DNA of 64,000 nt from Hydrogenophaga sp. (GTDB taxonomy: Bacteria > Pseudomonadota > Gammaproteobacteria > Burkholderiales > Burkholderiaceae_C): assembly GCA_030682835.1 (NCBI GenBank), contig JAUXNG010000012.1:44184-108183 (forward strand). Direction: 5' to 3'. Made by a program: the position numbers and the translations under genes. Each line of letters begins with the position of its first letter. The stretch's first letter is position 1. Under the pieces are notes generated by a model. The model searched no databases. It was not told the origin of the DNA and was given only the letters and a program-made list of their open reading frames with translations. Of the stretch, positions 40,400-51,501 are shown in pieces.

Positions 40400-42331
40400 A
40401 TGATTGTTGCCACCGCCGGCCACATCGACCATGGCAAGACGCTGCTGGTGCGCACGCTCACCGGCGTCGATACCGACCGCCTGCCCGAGGAAAAAGCGCG
40501 CGGCATTTCCATCGACCTGGGCTTCGCCTACGGAACACCCGCTGGTGGCCCGCTGGTGGGCTTTGTGGATGTGCCCGGTCATGAGCGCTTTGTGCGCAAC
40601 ATGGTGGCCGGCGTCTGCGGCATCGACTTCGCGCTGCTGGTGGTGGCGGCCGACGACGGCGTGATGCCGCAGACGGTGGAGCACTTGCAGATACTGGATC
40701 TGCTCGGCGTGCGCCGCGGCCTGGCGGTGATGAGCAAGGTGGACCGGGTGGATGCGGCTCGGCGGCGGCAGGTGCGGGCCGACATCGCGGCGCTGGTGGC
40801 TGGCACGGGTCTGGACGGGGTGGACACCGTGGAGGTCTCGCCGGTGACGGGCGAGGGCATCCCCACGGTGGCCGAGCGGCTGCGCGCCGCGGCTGAAGAA
40901 ACGCAGGAGCGCTTCGACCCCGGACGGCACTTCCGTTTTGCGGTGGACCGCGCCTTCACGGTCGAAGGCAGCGGTACGGTCGTTACCGGCACCGTGTTCA
41001 GCGGCGAGGCGGCCGTGGGCGATCGCCTGCTGGTGTCGCCCGGCGGCGTGGCCGCCCGGGTGCGCCGCCTGCACGTGCACGCCAGCGAGGTGGCCCGCGT
41101 GCAGGCCGGGCAGCGCTGCGCGATCAACCTCGCCAACGTGGCGCTGGCCGACGTGGCCCGCGGCGACTGGATCGTGGCCGATGCGGTCCACCGCCCGACC
41201 CTGCGGCTCGATGCCCGGCTGCACCTGCTGCCCGGCGCCCACGCACCCGGGCCAGCGGCGCGCGTGCACCTGCACCACGGCTGCCGCAGCACCCTGGCGC
41301 GCGTGGTGCCGATCCCCGGCCAGACGCTGGCCCCTGGCGCGGCTGCCTGGGTTCACCTGGTGATCGACGAGCCCCTGCCCGCCCTGCACGGCGACCGCTT
41401 CATCCTGCGCGACTCGGCGGCCGAGCGCACGCTGGGCGGGGGGGTGGTGCTGGACCCGTTTGCCACCGGGCGGCGCCGACGCAGCGACCGAGCCGCCACG
41501 CTGGCCACACTGGCAGGGGGAGGTGCAGAAGACGTGCTGCCCGTCCTGCTCGACGCACCCGCCGGGGTGGATCTCGACCGGTTTGAGCAGATGTTCAACC
41601 TCACCGCGCCGGCCGCGCAGGCGCTGCGCGATGCGCTCGGCGTGGTGGTGATCGGCCGCGCCCCGCACATCGGCACCACGCGCGAACGCCACGTTGCGTG
41701 GCAGCAGGCCACGCAGGCCTGCCTGGAGGCATTTCACACACAGCATCCGGCCGTGCACGGCATGCGCGTCAGCGCGCTGCGCGACCAGGTGGCCCCGGCG
41801 TTGCCGGTGCCCAGCTTTGAGGCTTTCCTGCACGGCGGCACCGCCTCGCGTGGCATCACCGTGCGAAACGGCGTGGCGCGGCTGGCCGAGCACGACGTGG
41901 CCGCCAACCCCGGCGACCGCGCACTGTGGGAAGCCGTCTACCCGCTGCTGCGCGGCACCGGCACCGACCTGGCCACGGCGCTGCCGCGACCGCAGGAACT
42001 CGCCCGGGCCGCGCGTGTCGACCTGCGGGCTTTGACCGACCTGCTCTACCGCCGGCGCGCCACCGGCACGGTGCACCGGGTGGGCGCCGACCGCTTCTGC
42101 CTGCGCACGACGCTGGCCAGCCTGGCCTCGACGGCCGCCACCCTGGCGCACGCGTCCCCCGATGGCCGCTTCACCGTGGGGCAGTTCCGCGACGCCATCG
42201 GCACGGGCCGGGGCCTGGCCATCGAGATTCTGGAATACCTGGACAGCGTGGGGGCGACGATGCGCGTGGGCGAAGCGAGGCGCCTGCGCAACGAGCATGT
42301 GGCGCAGCTGCAGGCATCCACGACGCCCTGA
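40400..42331 (+). CDS. selB: Selenocysteine-specific elongation factor SelB
   Basis: [44 protein letters not shown]; winged-helix C-terminus. Confidence 0.95.
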   Translation: MIVATAGHIDHGKTLLVRTLTGVDTDRLPEEKARGISIDLGFAYGTPAGGPLVGFVDVPGHERFVRNMVAGVCGIDFALLVVAADDGVMPQTVEHLQILDLLGVRRGLAVMSKVDRVDAARRRQVRADIAALVAGTGLDGVDTVEVSPVTGEGIPTVAERLRAAAEETQERFDPGRHFRFAVDRAFTVEGSGTVVTGTVFSGEAAVGDRLLVSPGGVAARVRRLHVHASEVARVQAGQRCAINLANVALADVARGDWIVADAVHRPTLRLDARLHLLPGAHAPGPAARVHLHHGCRSTLARVVPIPGQTLAPGAAAWVHLVIDEPLPALHGDRFILRDSAAERTLGGGVVLDPFATGRRRRSDRAATLATLAGGGAEDVLPVLLDAPAGVDLDRFEQMFNLTAPAAQALRDALGVVVIGRAPHIGTTRERHVAWQQATQACLEAFHTQHPAVHGMRVSALRDQVAPALPVPSFEAFLHGGTASRGITVRNGVARLAEHDVAANPGDRALWEAVYPLLRGTGTDLATALPRPQELARAARVDLRALTDLLYRRRATGTVHRVGADRFCLRTTLASLASTAATLAHASPDGRFTVGQFRDAIGTGRGLAIEILEYLDSVGATMRVGEARRLRNEHVAQLQASTTP

Positions 42332-42420
42332 GTGCCGTAGCGTGGGCTGTTACTGCCCAAAAGTGCCCCGTCTTCACCCCGCCAGGTGGCATTTGGGAAC
42401 GCGGGTTGCCACCGCGGTGC

Positions 42421-43203
42421 ATGGCCGCGAACGTTTCACACCCCACCCCGCCCGCCCCGCCTGCCGGCCTGCGCCTGCCCGGTCTCTTGCTGGGCCTGGC
42501 CTTTGGCGGTTTCTTCGACGGCATTCTGTTGCACCAGGTCCTGCAGTGGCACCACCTGCTGTCGGGCCTGTCGGGGGGCCGCTGGGGCGATCTGCGGGTC
42601 CAGCTGCTGGCCGACGGCTTGTTCCACGCCCTCATGTATGTCGTGGCGGCGGTGGCGCTGGTGCTGCTGGTCCGGCGGCGCGCCAGCCTGGCCGCGCCGG
42701 GTGCCGGCACCGCGCTGCTGGTGACGTTCGTCACCGGCTTCGCGCTGTGGCATTTGCTGGACGCCGTGCTGTCGCACTGGCTGCTCGGCATCCACCGCAT
42801 CCGCATGGACACCGAGCACCCGCTGGCCTGGGACATCGGCTGGCTACTCGTCTTCGGCCTGCTGCCCTGGCTGCTGGCTCGCTGGTACGCCCGCCGCCCG
42901 CGGGCTGCGCACCCGTCGAATGGCAGCAACGGCACGCTGACCGTGCTGCTGTGCAGCACCGCGCTGGCGGGCACGCTGGCCGCGCGCACACCGCCCGACG
43001 CACCAGCCGTGGTCTTGCTGCAGGACGCCGCGCATGCCAGCGCCCTGCTGGCGTCGCTGCCGCCCGACGTGCGCATCCTCGGCTCGGACGTCCGTGGCAC
43101 GGTCTGGTTTTTCAGCGGCACGCCCCCGACCGCCCAACGCGGTGTCTGGCGGCTGCGCGCGTCGTGGCTGCCGGCGGGTTGCAGCGCGTGGACCCGGGCC
43201 TGA
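42421..43203 (+). CDS. DUF2243-type membrane protein
   Basis: [31 protein letters not shown]; multiple TMs. Confidence 0.85.
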   Translation: MAANVSHPTPPAPPAGLRLPGLLLGLAFGGFFDGILLHQVLQWHHLLSGLSGGRWGDLRVQLLADGLFHALMYVVAAVALVLLVRRRASLAAPGAGTALLVTFVTGFALWHLLDAVLSHWLLGIHRIRMDTEHPLAWDIGWLLVFGLLPWLLARWYARRPRAAHPSNGSNGTLTVLLCSTALAGTLAARTPPDAPAVVLLQDAAHASALLASLPPDVRILGSDVRGTVWFFSGTPPTAQRGVWRLRASWLPAGCSAWTRA

Positions 43204-43236
43204 TGCCCCGCCCGAGGGGCTGCCAGGCCGCGAGCC

Positions 43237-44379
43237 ATGTCTGACCTCACCACCCGCCTGATTCGCATCGCGCTGGTGGTGTCCCTGCTGGTGCTCGCGG
43301 TGACCGTGATGCGCCTCACCGTGGCGATCAGCGTGCCGGTCGCGCTGGCGGTCTTCACGCTGATGCTGGCCATGCCGCTGCAGCGTGGTCTGGTGTCGCG
43401 CGGCCTGCCCGGCGGGCTGGCCCACCTGCTGACGCTGCTGACTGTGGGCGGCGTGGTGGGCCTGTTTGCGATGCTGCTCTTCTGGCTGGGGCAGGCCGTC
43501 GTGACACAGGCGCCGGAATACGGGCCGCAGCTCGATCGCCTGCTCTCGCAATGGAACCAGCGACTGACCGACTGGCAAGGCAACGTGGCGGGCCGGGAGG
43601 AAGGTTTCGAAGTGCAGGCGGTGATCGACTTCCTGATGAGCTGGGTGCCGAACGTCTTCAGAGGCCTCTACGGCCTGCTGGGCCTGGGCGTGCTCACCAC
43701 CACCTTCTTTGTGCTGGGGCTGCTGGAAACCCGGGGCCTGGCGGAGCGGGTGCGCCGCTCTCTGCGCCCGGCCACCGCCCGGGTGCTGATGGAGTCGATG
43801 CAGGAATGGGCACGTGTGCTGCGGCGCTACGCGCTGGCACGCACCGCCATCAGCGCACTCACCGGGCTGGCCACCTGGGGCTTCACCTGGGCCATCGGCC
43901 TGGACCTGGCGGCCGTCTGGGGCCTGCTGACCTTCCTGCTGAACTTCATCCCCATGCTCGGCTCCTTTGTGGCCGTGGTGCCGCCGGTGCTGGTGGCCTT
44001 TCTTCATCCCGAGCCCTGGGTCGGCTTCACCGCACTGGCCGGGCTGAGCGCCATCCAGCTCTTGATCGGCAACTACATCGATCCCCGGCTGGAAGGCCGC
44101 ATCCTGTCGCTCTCGCCCTTTGTGCTGTTTCTGTCGGTGATTTTCTGGGGTTGGGTCTGGGGCATACCCGGCGCACTGATCGGAATCCCGCTTACCGCCG
44201 GCATCGTCATCTTCTGCCGCCACGGCACGTCCACGCGCTGGATCGCCCGCTTGCTGGAGCACGGCGAAGGGGCTGAGCAGGCGCCTGAACAACGAGCGCC
44301 CGAACACCCGCCAGATACCGGGGTGAAGGGCGAAGCCGCGGCGCTGCGCGGGCCGCACCCACCGGAGTCGAACCCGTGA
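43237..44379 (+). CDS. AI-2E family transporter
   Basis: Multi-[80 protein letters not shown]. Confidence 0.93.
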   Translation: MSDLTTRLIRIALVVSLLVLAVTVMRLTVAISVPVALAVFTLMLAMPLQRGLVSRGLPGGLAHLLTLLTVGGVVGLFAMLLFWLGQAVVTQAPEYGPQLDRLLSQWNQRLTDWQGNVAGREEGFEVQAVIDFLMSWVPNVFRGLYGLLGLGVLTTTFFVLGLLETRGLAERVRRSLRPATARVLMESMQEWARVLRRYALARTAISALTGLATWGFTWAIGLDLAAVWGLLTFLLNFIPMLGSFVAVVPPVLVAFLHPEPWVGFTALAGLSAIQLLIGNYIDPRLEGRILSLSPFVLFLSVIFWGWVWGIPGALIGIPLTAGIVIFCRHGTSTRWIARLLEHGEGAEQAPEQRAPEHPPDTGVKGEAAALRGPHPPESNP

Positions 44380-45359
44380 CGGACCTGTCCACCCTCTCGC
44401 CCCTCACCTGGCTGGACGGCCTCATGCTGCTGGTGTTCGCCCTCAGCGTGTGGGATGGCTGGCGGCGCGGGCTGCTCGCGGCCCTGGCCGGACTGGTGGG
44501 GATGCTGGCCAGCCTGGCGCTGGCCTGGGCCGCCGGCCCGCCGCTGGCGCAATGGATCGCGCAGCAGGGCTGGGCCTGGGGGGTGTGGGCGCTGCCTGCG
44601 GCGGTGGTCGTCACCTACCTGCTGGCGCGCATGGTGCTGGGCGCCTGGTTCGGCGGCGCGCTGGCAGCCATGTCGGCACAGACGCACGGCCATGTGGGCA
44701 ATCGGCTGCTGGGCCTGTTGCCGGGTGCGGCCAACGGTGTGATCCAGGCCGTGCTGTTGCTGCTGTTGTGGCAGGCACTGCCCCTGGGCGATGCCCTGGC
44801 GCGCAGCACCCGGGACAGCCTGCTGGCCCGGCCCCTGCAGCCCGCGGCCACGTGGTTGCATGAGCAGCTGTCAGCGGTGTTCGAACCCGCGTGGCAGGAG
44901 GCGATGCAGCGCAACCGCGTGCAGCCGGGATCCAGCGAGTCGCTGCAGCTGCCCTTCAGCGTCCCTGATGCGCCCGCACGCCCAGCGCTGGAGGCGCAGA
45001 TGCTGGAGCTGGTGAACCAGGCGCGGCGCGAGCACGGCCTGAAGGAACTGGCGGCAGACCCCGAGGCCGCCGAGGTGGCGCGCGCCCACTCGCGCGACAT
45101 GCTGGCCCGCGGCTACTTCTCGCACGTGTCGCCGCAGGGCCAGACGCCGTTTGACCGCTTGCGACGCGCTGGCGTTCGCTACCGGGCCGCCGGCGAAAAC
45201 CTCGCGCTGGCGCCGCGGGTCGCCATGGCCCACGAGGGGCTGATGAACTCGCCCGGCCACCGTGCCAACCTGCTGAATCCCGCCTTCGGCCGCGTGGGTA
45301 TCGGCATCGTGGACGCCGGGCGCCACGGTCTGATGGTGACGCAGAAGTTTCGGGATTGA
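44376..45359 (+). CDS. CvpA-like membrane domain fused to CAP/SCP domain
   Basis: N-terminal TMs LTWLDGLMLLVFALSVWDGWRRGLL; C-terminal LELVNQARREHGLKELAADPEAAEVARAHSRDML...GENLA...NSPGHRANLLNPAFGRVGIGI. Confidence 0.9.
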   Translation: MTDLSTLSPLTWLDGLMLLVFALSVWDGWRRGLLAALAGLVGMLASLALAWAAGPPLAQWIAQQGWAWGVWALPAAVVVTYLLARMVLGAWFGGALAAMSAQTHGHVGNRLLGLLPGAANGVIQAVLLLLLWQALPLGDALARSTRDSLLARPLQPAATWLHEQLSAVFEPAWQEAMQRNRVQPGSSESLQLPFSVPDAPARPALEAQMLELVNQARREHGLKELAADPEAAEVARAHSRDMLARGYFSHVSPQGQTPFDRLRRAGVRYRAAGENLALAPRVAMAHEGLMNSPGHRANLLNPAFGRVGIGIVDAGRHGLMVTQKFRD

Positions 45360-45480
45360 GCCCCGCCCCCCACGACAGGCAAGAGGCGCGGCACACAAAT
45401 CCCCCATCAGCAGGCCGGTGTGGGCTGGCGTTCTGGCTCGCCAATGGCGTGCAAATAACACGCCCACTGGCCAGTAACTT

Positions 45481-45576
45481 TGGCGGAAGAGGTGAGAGTC
45501 GAACTCACCGGAGACGCTTCTAACGCCTCCCACCGGAGTTGAAGTCCGGGCGCCCCACCAGGGACGTCGCTCTTCC
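45481..45576 (-). tRNA. selC: tRNA-Sec (anticodon TCA), CCA encoded
   Basis: Minus strand GGAAGAGCGACGTCCCTGGTGGGGCGCCCGGACTTCAACTCCGG...GGTGAGTTCGACTCTCACCTCTTCCGCCA; long variable arm, TTCGACTC T-loop. Confidence 0.96.
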
Positions 45577-45580
45577 TGAA

Positions 45581-47038
45581 TCAGGGGTGTGGGGCCAGCT
45601 CCTTTTTGGAAGCCGGCGCCGCGTCCACGCGCAGCGCCTCCAGCGAGCGCAGCACAGGCGCCACGTCTTCCAGGCAGCGGCAGTCCAGCAGCACGCCACC
45701 CTCTTCCAGGCGGCCGATCACAGGGAGTGGCAGCGCGCGCAAAGCCACCAGCAGGCGCGCCGCCTGGCGGTCGCGCTCGCGGCGTGAGCCGCTGGCTTCG
45801 ATGCGCACCCCCGCGCTCGGCAGGCCAGCCACCGGCAACGCGCCGCTGCCAATGGTGCTGGCGCAATCGACCACCCGCGCGCTCGCCCGGTCGCCCAGCC
45901 GCGCCTGCAGGGCGTCGGCCAGTTCAGCAGCCACGCGGGCAATGTCGGCCCGCGGGCGCGCCAGCAGGCGCAAGGTGGGCAGACGTGCCACCAGCCGCTC
46001 AGGGTCGCCATAGAGGCGCAACACCTCGCCCAGCGCCGCCAGCGTGAGCTTGTCGCAGCGCAGGGCGCGCTTGAGCGGATTGCGGCGCAGCCGCGCGATC
46101 AGATCGGCGCGCCCGGCGACGATGCCGCACTGCGGGCCGCCCAGCAATTTGTCACCACTGAAGCTGACCAGGTCCATGCCTGCGGCCAGCGTTTCACGCA
46201 CGGTGGGCTCGTGCGGCAAGTGCCAGGCGCGCAGATCAACCAGCGTGCCGCTGCCCAGGTCGGCGAACGAAGGCAGGCCGCGGTCACGCGCGAGGTTTGC
46301 CACCTGCTCCATGGGCACCGAGGCCGTGAAGCCGCGGATTTCGTAGTTGCTGGGGTGCACCTTCATCAGCAGCGCGGTGCGTGGGTCAATGGCCTCGGCA
46401 TAGTCGCGCAGGTGGGTGCGGTTGGTGGTGCCCACCTCGTGCAGGCGGGCGCCGGCGCGGGTCATGATGTCGGGCACGCGGAACTGCCCGCCGATCTCGA
46501 CCAGCTCGCCGCGCGAGACGATGACCGAGCGCCGCGTGGCCAGCGTGTTGAGCACCAGCATCACCGCCGCCGCGTTGTTGTTCACCACCAGTGCCGCATC
46601 GGCTCCGGTGAGCTGGCAGACCTGCGCCTGCACATGGGCGTCGCGCTCGCCGCGCGCCCCACCGTCCATATCGAATTCCAGGTTGCAGGGCTCGCGCGCC
46701 ACGCGGGCCATGGCTTCAATGGCTTCTTCGGGCAGCAGGGCGCGTCCCAGGTTGGTGTGCAGCACCGTACCGGTGAGGTTGGCCACCGGGCGCAGCGAGG
46801 GCGCTGCGGCCTGGTCGAGCGCGCGTCCGATGTCGAGCGCCAGCGTGGCGGGCTCGAAGGCCGACGCAGGTGCCGAACCCCACTCGGCACGCAGCACATC
46901 CAGATGCTCACGCAAGGCATCACGTACCGGCACGCGGCCATGCCGTGCCACCACCGAACCGAGCGCCTGGCTCTCCAGCAGTTCGTCCACCGACGCGATA
47001 CGCGGCCGGCTGGCCGAAGGGGCCACGCCGAGACTCAT
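45581..47038 (-). CDS. selA: L-seryl-tRNA(Sec) selenium transferase SelA
   Basis: NLTGTVLHTNLGRALLPEEAIEAM; SFSGDKLLGGPQCGIVAGRADLIARLRRNPLKRALRCDKLTLAAL. Confidence 0.97.
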   Translation of the reverse strand: MSLGVAPSASRPRIASVDELLESQALGSVVARHGRVPVRDALREHLDVLRAEWGSAPASAFEPATLALDIGRALDQAAAPSLRPVANLTGTVLHTNLGRALLPEEAIEAMARVAREPCNLEFDMDGGARGERDAHVQAQVCQLTGADAALVVNNNAAAVMLVLNTLATRRSVIVSRGELVEIGGQFRVPDIMTRAGARLHEVGTTNRTHLRDYAEAIDPRTALLMKVHPSNYEIRGFTASVPMEQVANLARDRGLPSFADLGSGTLVDLRAWHLPHEPTVRETLAAGMDLVSFSGDKLLGGPQCGIVAGRADLIARLRRNPLKRALRCDKLTLAALGEVLRLYGDPERLVARLPTLRLLARPRADIARVAAELADALQARLGDRASARVVDCASTIGSGALPVAGLPSAGVRIEASGSRRERDRQAARLLVALRALPLPVIGRLEEGGVLLDCRCLEDVAPVLRSLEALRVDAAPASKKELAPHP

Positions 47039-47389
47039 CGCAGGCGGGGCCCGTACAAGGCTGCATCGCGCCCTGAACACGGTGCGCACGTGGTGTGTGA
47101 CGTCAAAGAAAGTGGCGGCATTTTTTACGTGAAATCTGACGGAATTACAGCAAGCAGCTTGCCGGAAGGCTTGAGGTGTCGCAGACGCCCTGCGCGAGGC
47201 TCGACAGGGGCAGGCAGCGTGCCCACTGATGAGTTCGGGTGGTGCCTGAACAAAGACACCCACCTGCGCAACGCACGGTGCGGCGATCTCCTGCGGCGCG
47301 AGCCACAGCGGGGCTCGGGCACATGGTTTGCCGGCCTTCCCGGCATTCGGCCGCCCCTACAGGGGTGGCCCACCTCTCAGGAGCGCACC

Positions 47390-50300
47390 ATGACGATGAT
47401 GAAGAAGCCCCTCTCACAGAAGCCAATCTCCCGGCGCGACTTCGGCCGAATGCTGGCCGGCGGTGGAACAGCGGTGGGCGGTCTCGTGGGAGCAGGCATG
47501 AGCCTGGCCCCCGTCACGGCGCGGGCGCAGCAGCTGCGCATTGCCGACGCGAAGGCTACACCCAGCATCTGCCCTTTTTGCGCCGTGGGTTGCGCCACGC
47601 TGATCCACACGGTCGAAGGCCGCGTGGTCAACATCGAAGGCGATGCCCGCAGCCCCATCAGCGAGGGCACGCTCTGCCCCAAGGGTGCTGCCATTTTCCA
47701 GCTGCACGTCAACCCCAACCGGCCCACCCAGGTGCTGCACCGAGCGCCGGGCGCGGCCGACTGGGAGGTGTGGGACCTGGAGCGGGCCATGACACGCGTG
47801 GCCGAACTGACCAAGAAGACGCGCGACGAAACTTTCATTGAACGCTTGGCTGATGGCAAGCAGGTGAACTGCACCACGTCCATCTTTTCGCTGGGTGGCG
47901 CGACGCTGGACAACGAGTGGAACCACATCCACCAGAAACTGATGCGCGGCCTGGGCGTTGTACCCATCGAAAACCAGGCGCGAATATGACATAGCTCCAG
48001 TGTCCCCGGTCTGGGGACCAGGCTCGGTCGCGGCGCGGCCACCATGTATCCGAGGGCGATGGAGGACTCGGACTGCGTGCTCGTCATGGGCTCGAACATG
48101 GCGGAGAACCACCCGGTGGCGTTTCGCTGGCCCATGAAGGCCAAGGTGGATCACGGCGCCAAGCTGATCCATGTGGATCCGCGCTTCACCCGCACCAGCG
48201 CCATGGCCGACATCTACGCGCCCTTGCGCGCCGGTTCGGACATCGCCTTTCTGGGGGGGCTGGTCAACTTCGTGCTGAACAGCCAGCGCTGGAACACCGA
48301 CCCCTTCTTCCGCACCTTCGCCACCACCTACACCAACGCGGCCACGCTCATCAAGCGCGAGTTCCGCGACACCGAGGATCTGGAGGGCGTGTTCTCCGGC
48401 CTGGTGGCCTACACCGGCGACGCACCCGAGTGGCCGTTCAATGGCTTCAAAGGCGAGTACGAGTCGTCGAGCTGGGGTTACGACCGGCCCGGTGACGCCG
48501 GCGGCGGCGACAACTCGGGCGGCGGTCCGCGCGAAACGGCCCGGGAAGACGGCGGCGGGCCACAGGAACAGCGCGCGTCACAGGCTGCGCAGGTGGCCGC
48601 CAGCGGCCCACCGTTTGATGACGTGGTGAAGGCCCTGGCCCAGCCCCCGGCCGATCGCGACGAGAGCCTGCAAGACCCGCGCTGCGTGCTGCAGATCGTG
48701 CGCCGCCACTTCTCGCGCTACACACCCGAGATGGTGGAGCAGGTCACCGGTTGCCCGCGCGACCTGTTCCTGCGCGTGGCACAGACCCTGCTGGACAATT
48801 CGGGCGCTGAACGCACCAGCTCGATTGCCTACGCGGTGGCCTGGACGCAGCACACCTACGGCGTGCAGATCATCAGCTGCGCGGCGCTGCTGCAGCTGCT
48901 GCTGGGCAACGTGGGCCGGCCAGGCGCGGGCATCGTGGCGCTGCGCGGCCATGCGTCCATCCAGGGGTCGACCGACATCCCCACGCTCTACCACTCGATC
49001 CACGGCTACATGTCGGCGCCCTCGGCGCTGGAGCCGCACGCCACGCTGGCACAGTGGTTGGCCAAGGAAACCAAGCCCACGGGCTACTGGGCCAACACAC
49101 CGAAGTTCATGGTGTCTTACCTGAAGTCGATGTATGGCGAAGCCGCCACGCGCGAAAACGACTTTGGCTACCACTGGCACCCCAAGATTTACGGCGACCA
49201 CTCGCACATGCCCATGTTCGTGGCCATGAACCAGGGCCGTGTGAAGGGCATGTTCTGCATCGGCCAGAACCCGGCCACCTCGCTCAACGCCAAGCTGGAG
49301 CGTTCGGGCCTGCGCCAGCTGGAGTGGCTGGTGGTGAAAGACAACTGGCTGCACGAAACCTCGATGTTCTGGAAGACCGCACCCGAGGTGCAGGCCGGCG
49401 AGATCGCCACCGCAGACATCAAGACCGAGGTGTTCTTCTTCCCTTCGGCCCAGGTGGCCGAGTACGACGGCAGCTTCACCAACACCCAGCGCCTGCTGCA
49501 GTGGCACTACAAGGCCGCGGAAGCGCCGGGCGACTGCCGCTCCGACATGTACTTCACCTATGAGCTGGGCAAGCGGCTGAAGCAGCTGTATGCCGGCTCG
49601 TCATTGCCGCGCGACGAAGGCTTCAAGCATCTGATCTGGGACTACGAGGCCGAGGACCCCACCGACCGCGAGCGCGGCGAGCCTTCGTCCCTGAAGATCC
49701 TCAAGGAGATCAACGGCTACTTCAGCGCCAACCCCGCCCGCCACCTGGGCGGGCCGCAGGATCTGTCCGACGACGGCTCCACCAGCTGCGCTTCGTGGAT
49801 CTACTGCGGTGTGTTCCCTTCAGCCAGCGAAAACCGATCGGCCAACCGCGAGGCCGATCCGCCGGGCGTGAAAGGCGCACACCTGGGCTGGGGATTCGCC
49901 TGGCCGTCGAACCGCCGCATCATCTACAACCGCGTGTCGGCCGACCCGCAGGGCCGCCCGTGGAGCGAACGCAAGAAGTACATCTGGTGGGACGAGGCAC
50001 AAGCCAAATGGACCGGGCTGGACGTGCCCGACTTCCCCGAGACCAAGCCGCCGGGCTACCGGCCGCCGCCCGGCGCCACCGGCATGGAGGCGCACTCGGG
50101 CACCGACGCTTTCATCCTCAAGGGCGACGGCAAGGGCTGGCTGTATGTGCCTGAGGGCCTGGTGGACGGCCCGCTGCCCACCCACTACGAACCCGCCGAG
50201 TCGGTGGTCCGCAACCCGCTGTATGCGCAGCAGTCCAGCCCGGTCTTCAAATACTGGGACGTGGCGGGCAACCAGCTGGCGCCGCTGGCAGACCCGAAGT

Positions 50301-50689
50301 ACCCGCACATCATCACCACCTACCGGCTGACCGAACACTACCTCTCGGGTGCGATGAGCCGCTGGAACCCCTGGCTGGCCGAGCTGCAGCCCGAGGTGTT
50401 CGTGGAACTGTCACCCGAACTGGCGCGCGCCAAAGGCATCAGCAACCTCGACCGCGTGCGCATCACGAGCCCGCGTGCGTCGGTGCACGCCAAGGCACTG
50501 GTGACGCGGCGCATGCAGCCGCTGCAGATCGCCGGGCGCACCGTGCACCAGGTCGGCATGCCCTTCCACTGGGGCTGGGAAGGCCTGAGCACCGGTGATG
50601 CCGCCAACGAGCTGACCGCCCTGGTCGGCGACCCCAATGTGAGCATCCACGAAGGCAAGACCTTCGTGTGCGACGTGCAGAAAGCCTGA
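47390..50689 (+). CDS. Formate dehydrogenase alpha subunit, selenoprotein (in-frame UGA/Sec at 47987-47989)
   Basis: TAT motif SRRDFGRML; 4Fe-4S SICPFCAVGCATLIH; NQARI-U-HSSSVPGLG; same frame continues to 50689 (track ORFs 46211..47989 and 48044..50689 are halves); SECIS-like hairpin follows UGA. Confidence 0.96.
48002..48018 (+). promoter_or_regulatory. Bacterial SECIS-like stem-loop
   Basis: GTCCCC-GGTCT-GGGGAC, 12 nt after UGA; GGUC in apical loop as in E. coli SECIS. Confidence 0.85.
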
Positions 50690-50698
50690 GGAACCGCC

Positions 50699-51499
50699 AT
50701 GTCCGAACCCATGGGCTTTTTCACCGACCCGACCGTGTGCATTGGCTGCAAGGCCTGCGAGGTGGCGTGCAAGCAGTGGAACCAGCTGCCCGCGCTCGAC
50801 GACGAACGCCGCACCATGTCGGGCGACAGCTACGACAACACGCGCAAGCTCGACGGCACGCACTGGCGGCACGTGAAGTTCGTCGAGCAGATCGACGAGA
50901 ACCGCCGCGATGGGCGCTGGACCATGCTCAGCGACGTGTGCAAGCACTGCGTGCAGGCGGGCTGCCTGGAGGTCTGCCCGACCGGCGCCATCATCCGCAC
51001 CGAGTTCGACACGGTGGTGATCCAGTCCGACACCTGCAACGGCTGCAAGGCCTGCCTGGGTGCCTGCCCCTTCGGTGTGATCGACATCAACCCGGTGTCC
51101 AACACCGCGCAGAAATGCACCCTGTGCTACGACCGGCTGCAGGTGGGCATGGAGCCGGCCTGCTCACAGGCCTGCCCGACCGATTCCATCACCTTCGGTT
51201 CCATCCGTGAACTGAAAGAGCGCGCCAACCGCCGGGTCGACCAGCTGCACGCGGCCGGCGAGTCGCGGGCCGTGCTCTACGGCGCCGACGACAAGTTCCT
51301 GGGTGGCCTCAACGCCTTCTTCCTGCTGGTGGACAAGCCCGAGGTGTATGGCCTGCCGCCCGATCCCAAGATGCCCACCCGCCACCTGGTGCCGGGCGCG
51401 CTGGCCACCATGCTCGGGGCGCTGGTCGTGGGCCTGGTGAGCCTGTTCAATTTCCGCGAACGCCGCGCCGGCGAGGCCGACGACGCCAGGGGAGACTGA
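50699..51499 (+). CDS. Formate dehydrogenase beta (iron-sulfur) subunit
   Basis: CIGCKACEVACKQWN; CKHCVQAGCLEVCPTGAI; CNGCKACLGACPFG; C-terminal TM. Confidence 0.96.
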   Translation: MSEPMGFFTDPTVCIGCKACEVACKQWNQLPALDDERRTMSGDSYDNTRKLDGTHWRHVKFVEQIDENRRDGRWTMLSDVCKHCVQAGCLEVCPTGAIIRTEFDTVVIQSDTCNGCKACLGACPFGVIDINPVSNTAQKCTLCYDRLQVGMEPACSQACPTDSITFGSIRELKERANRRVDQLHAAGESRAVLYGADDKFLGGLNAFFLLVDKPEVYGLPPDPKMPTRHLVPGALATMLGALVVGLVSLFNFRERRAGEADDARGD

Positions 51500-51501
51500 C
51501 C

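Noticed and set aside
46211-47989. 592-codon ORF as one protein
   Set aside because: Only the part from 47390 is coding (FDH alpha N-terminus); upstream portion is antisense to selA.
48044-50689. Independent 881-aa FDH protein
   Set aside because: Same frame as the upstream half across a UGA with a SECIS-like hairpin; it is the C-terminal part of a selenoprotein.
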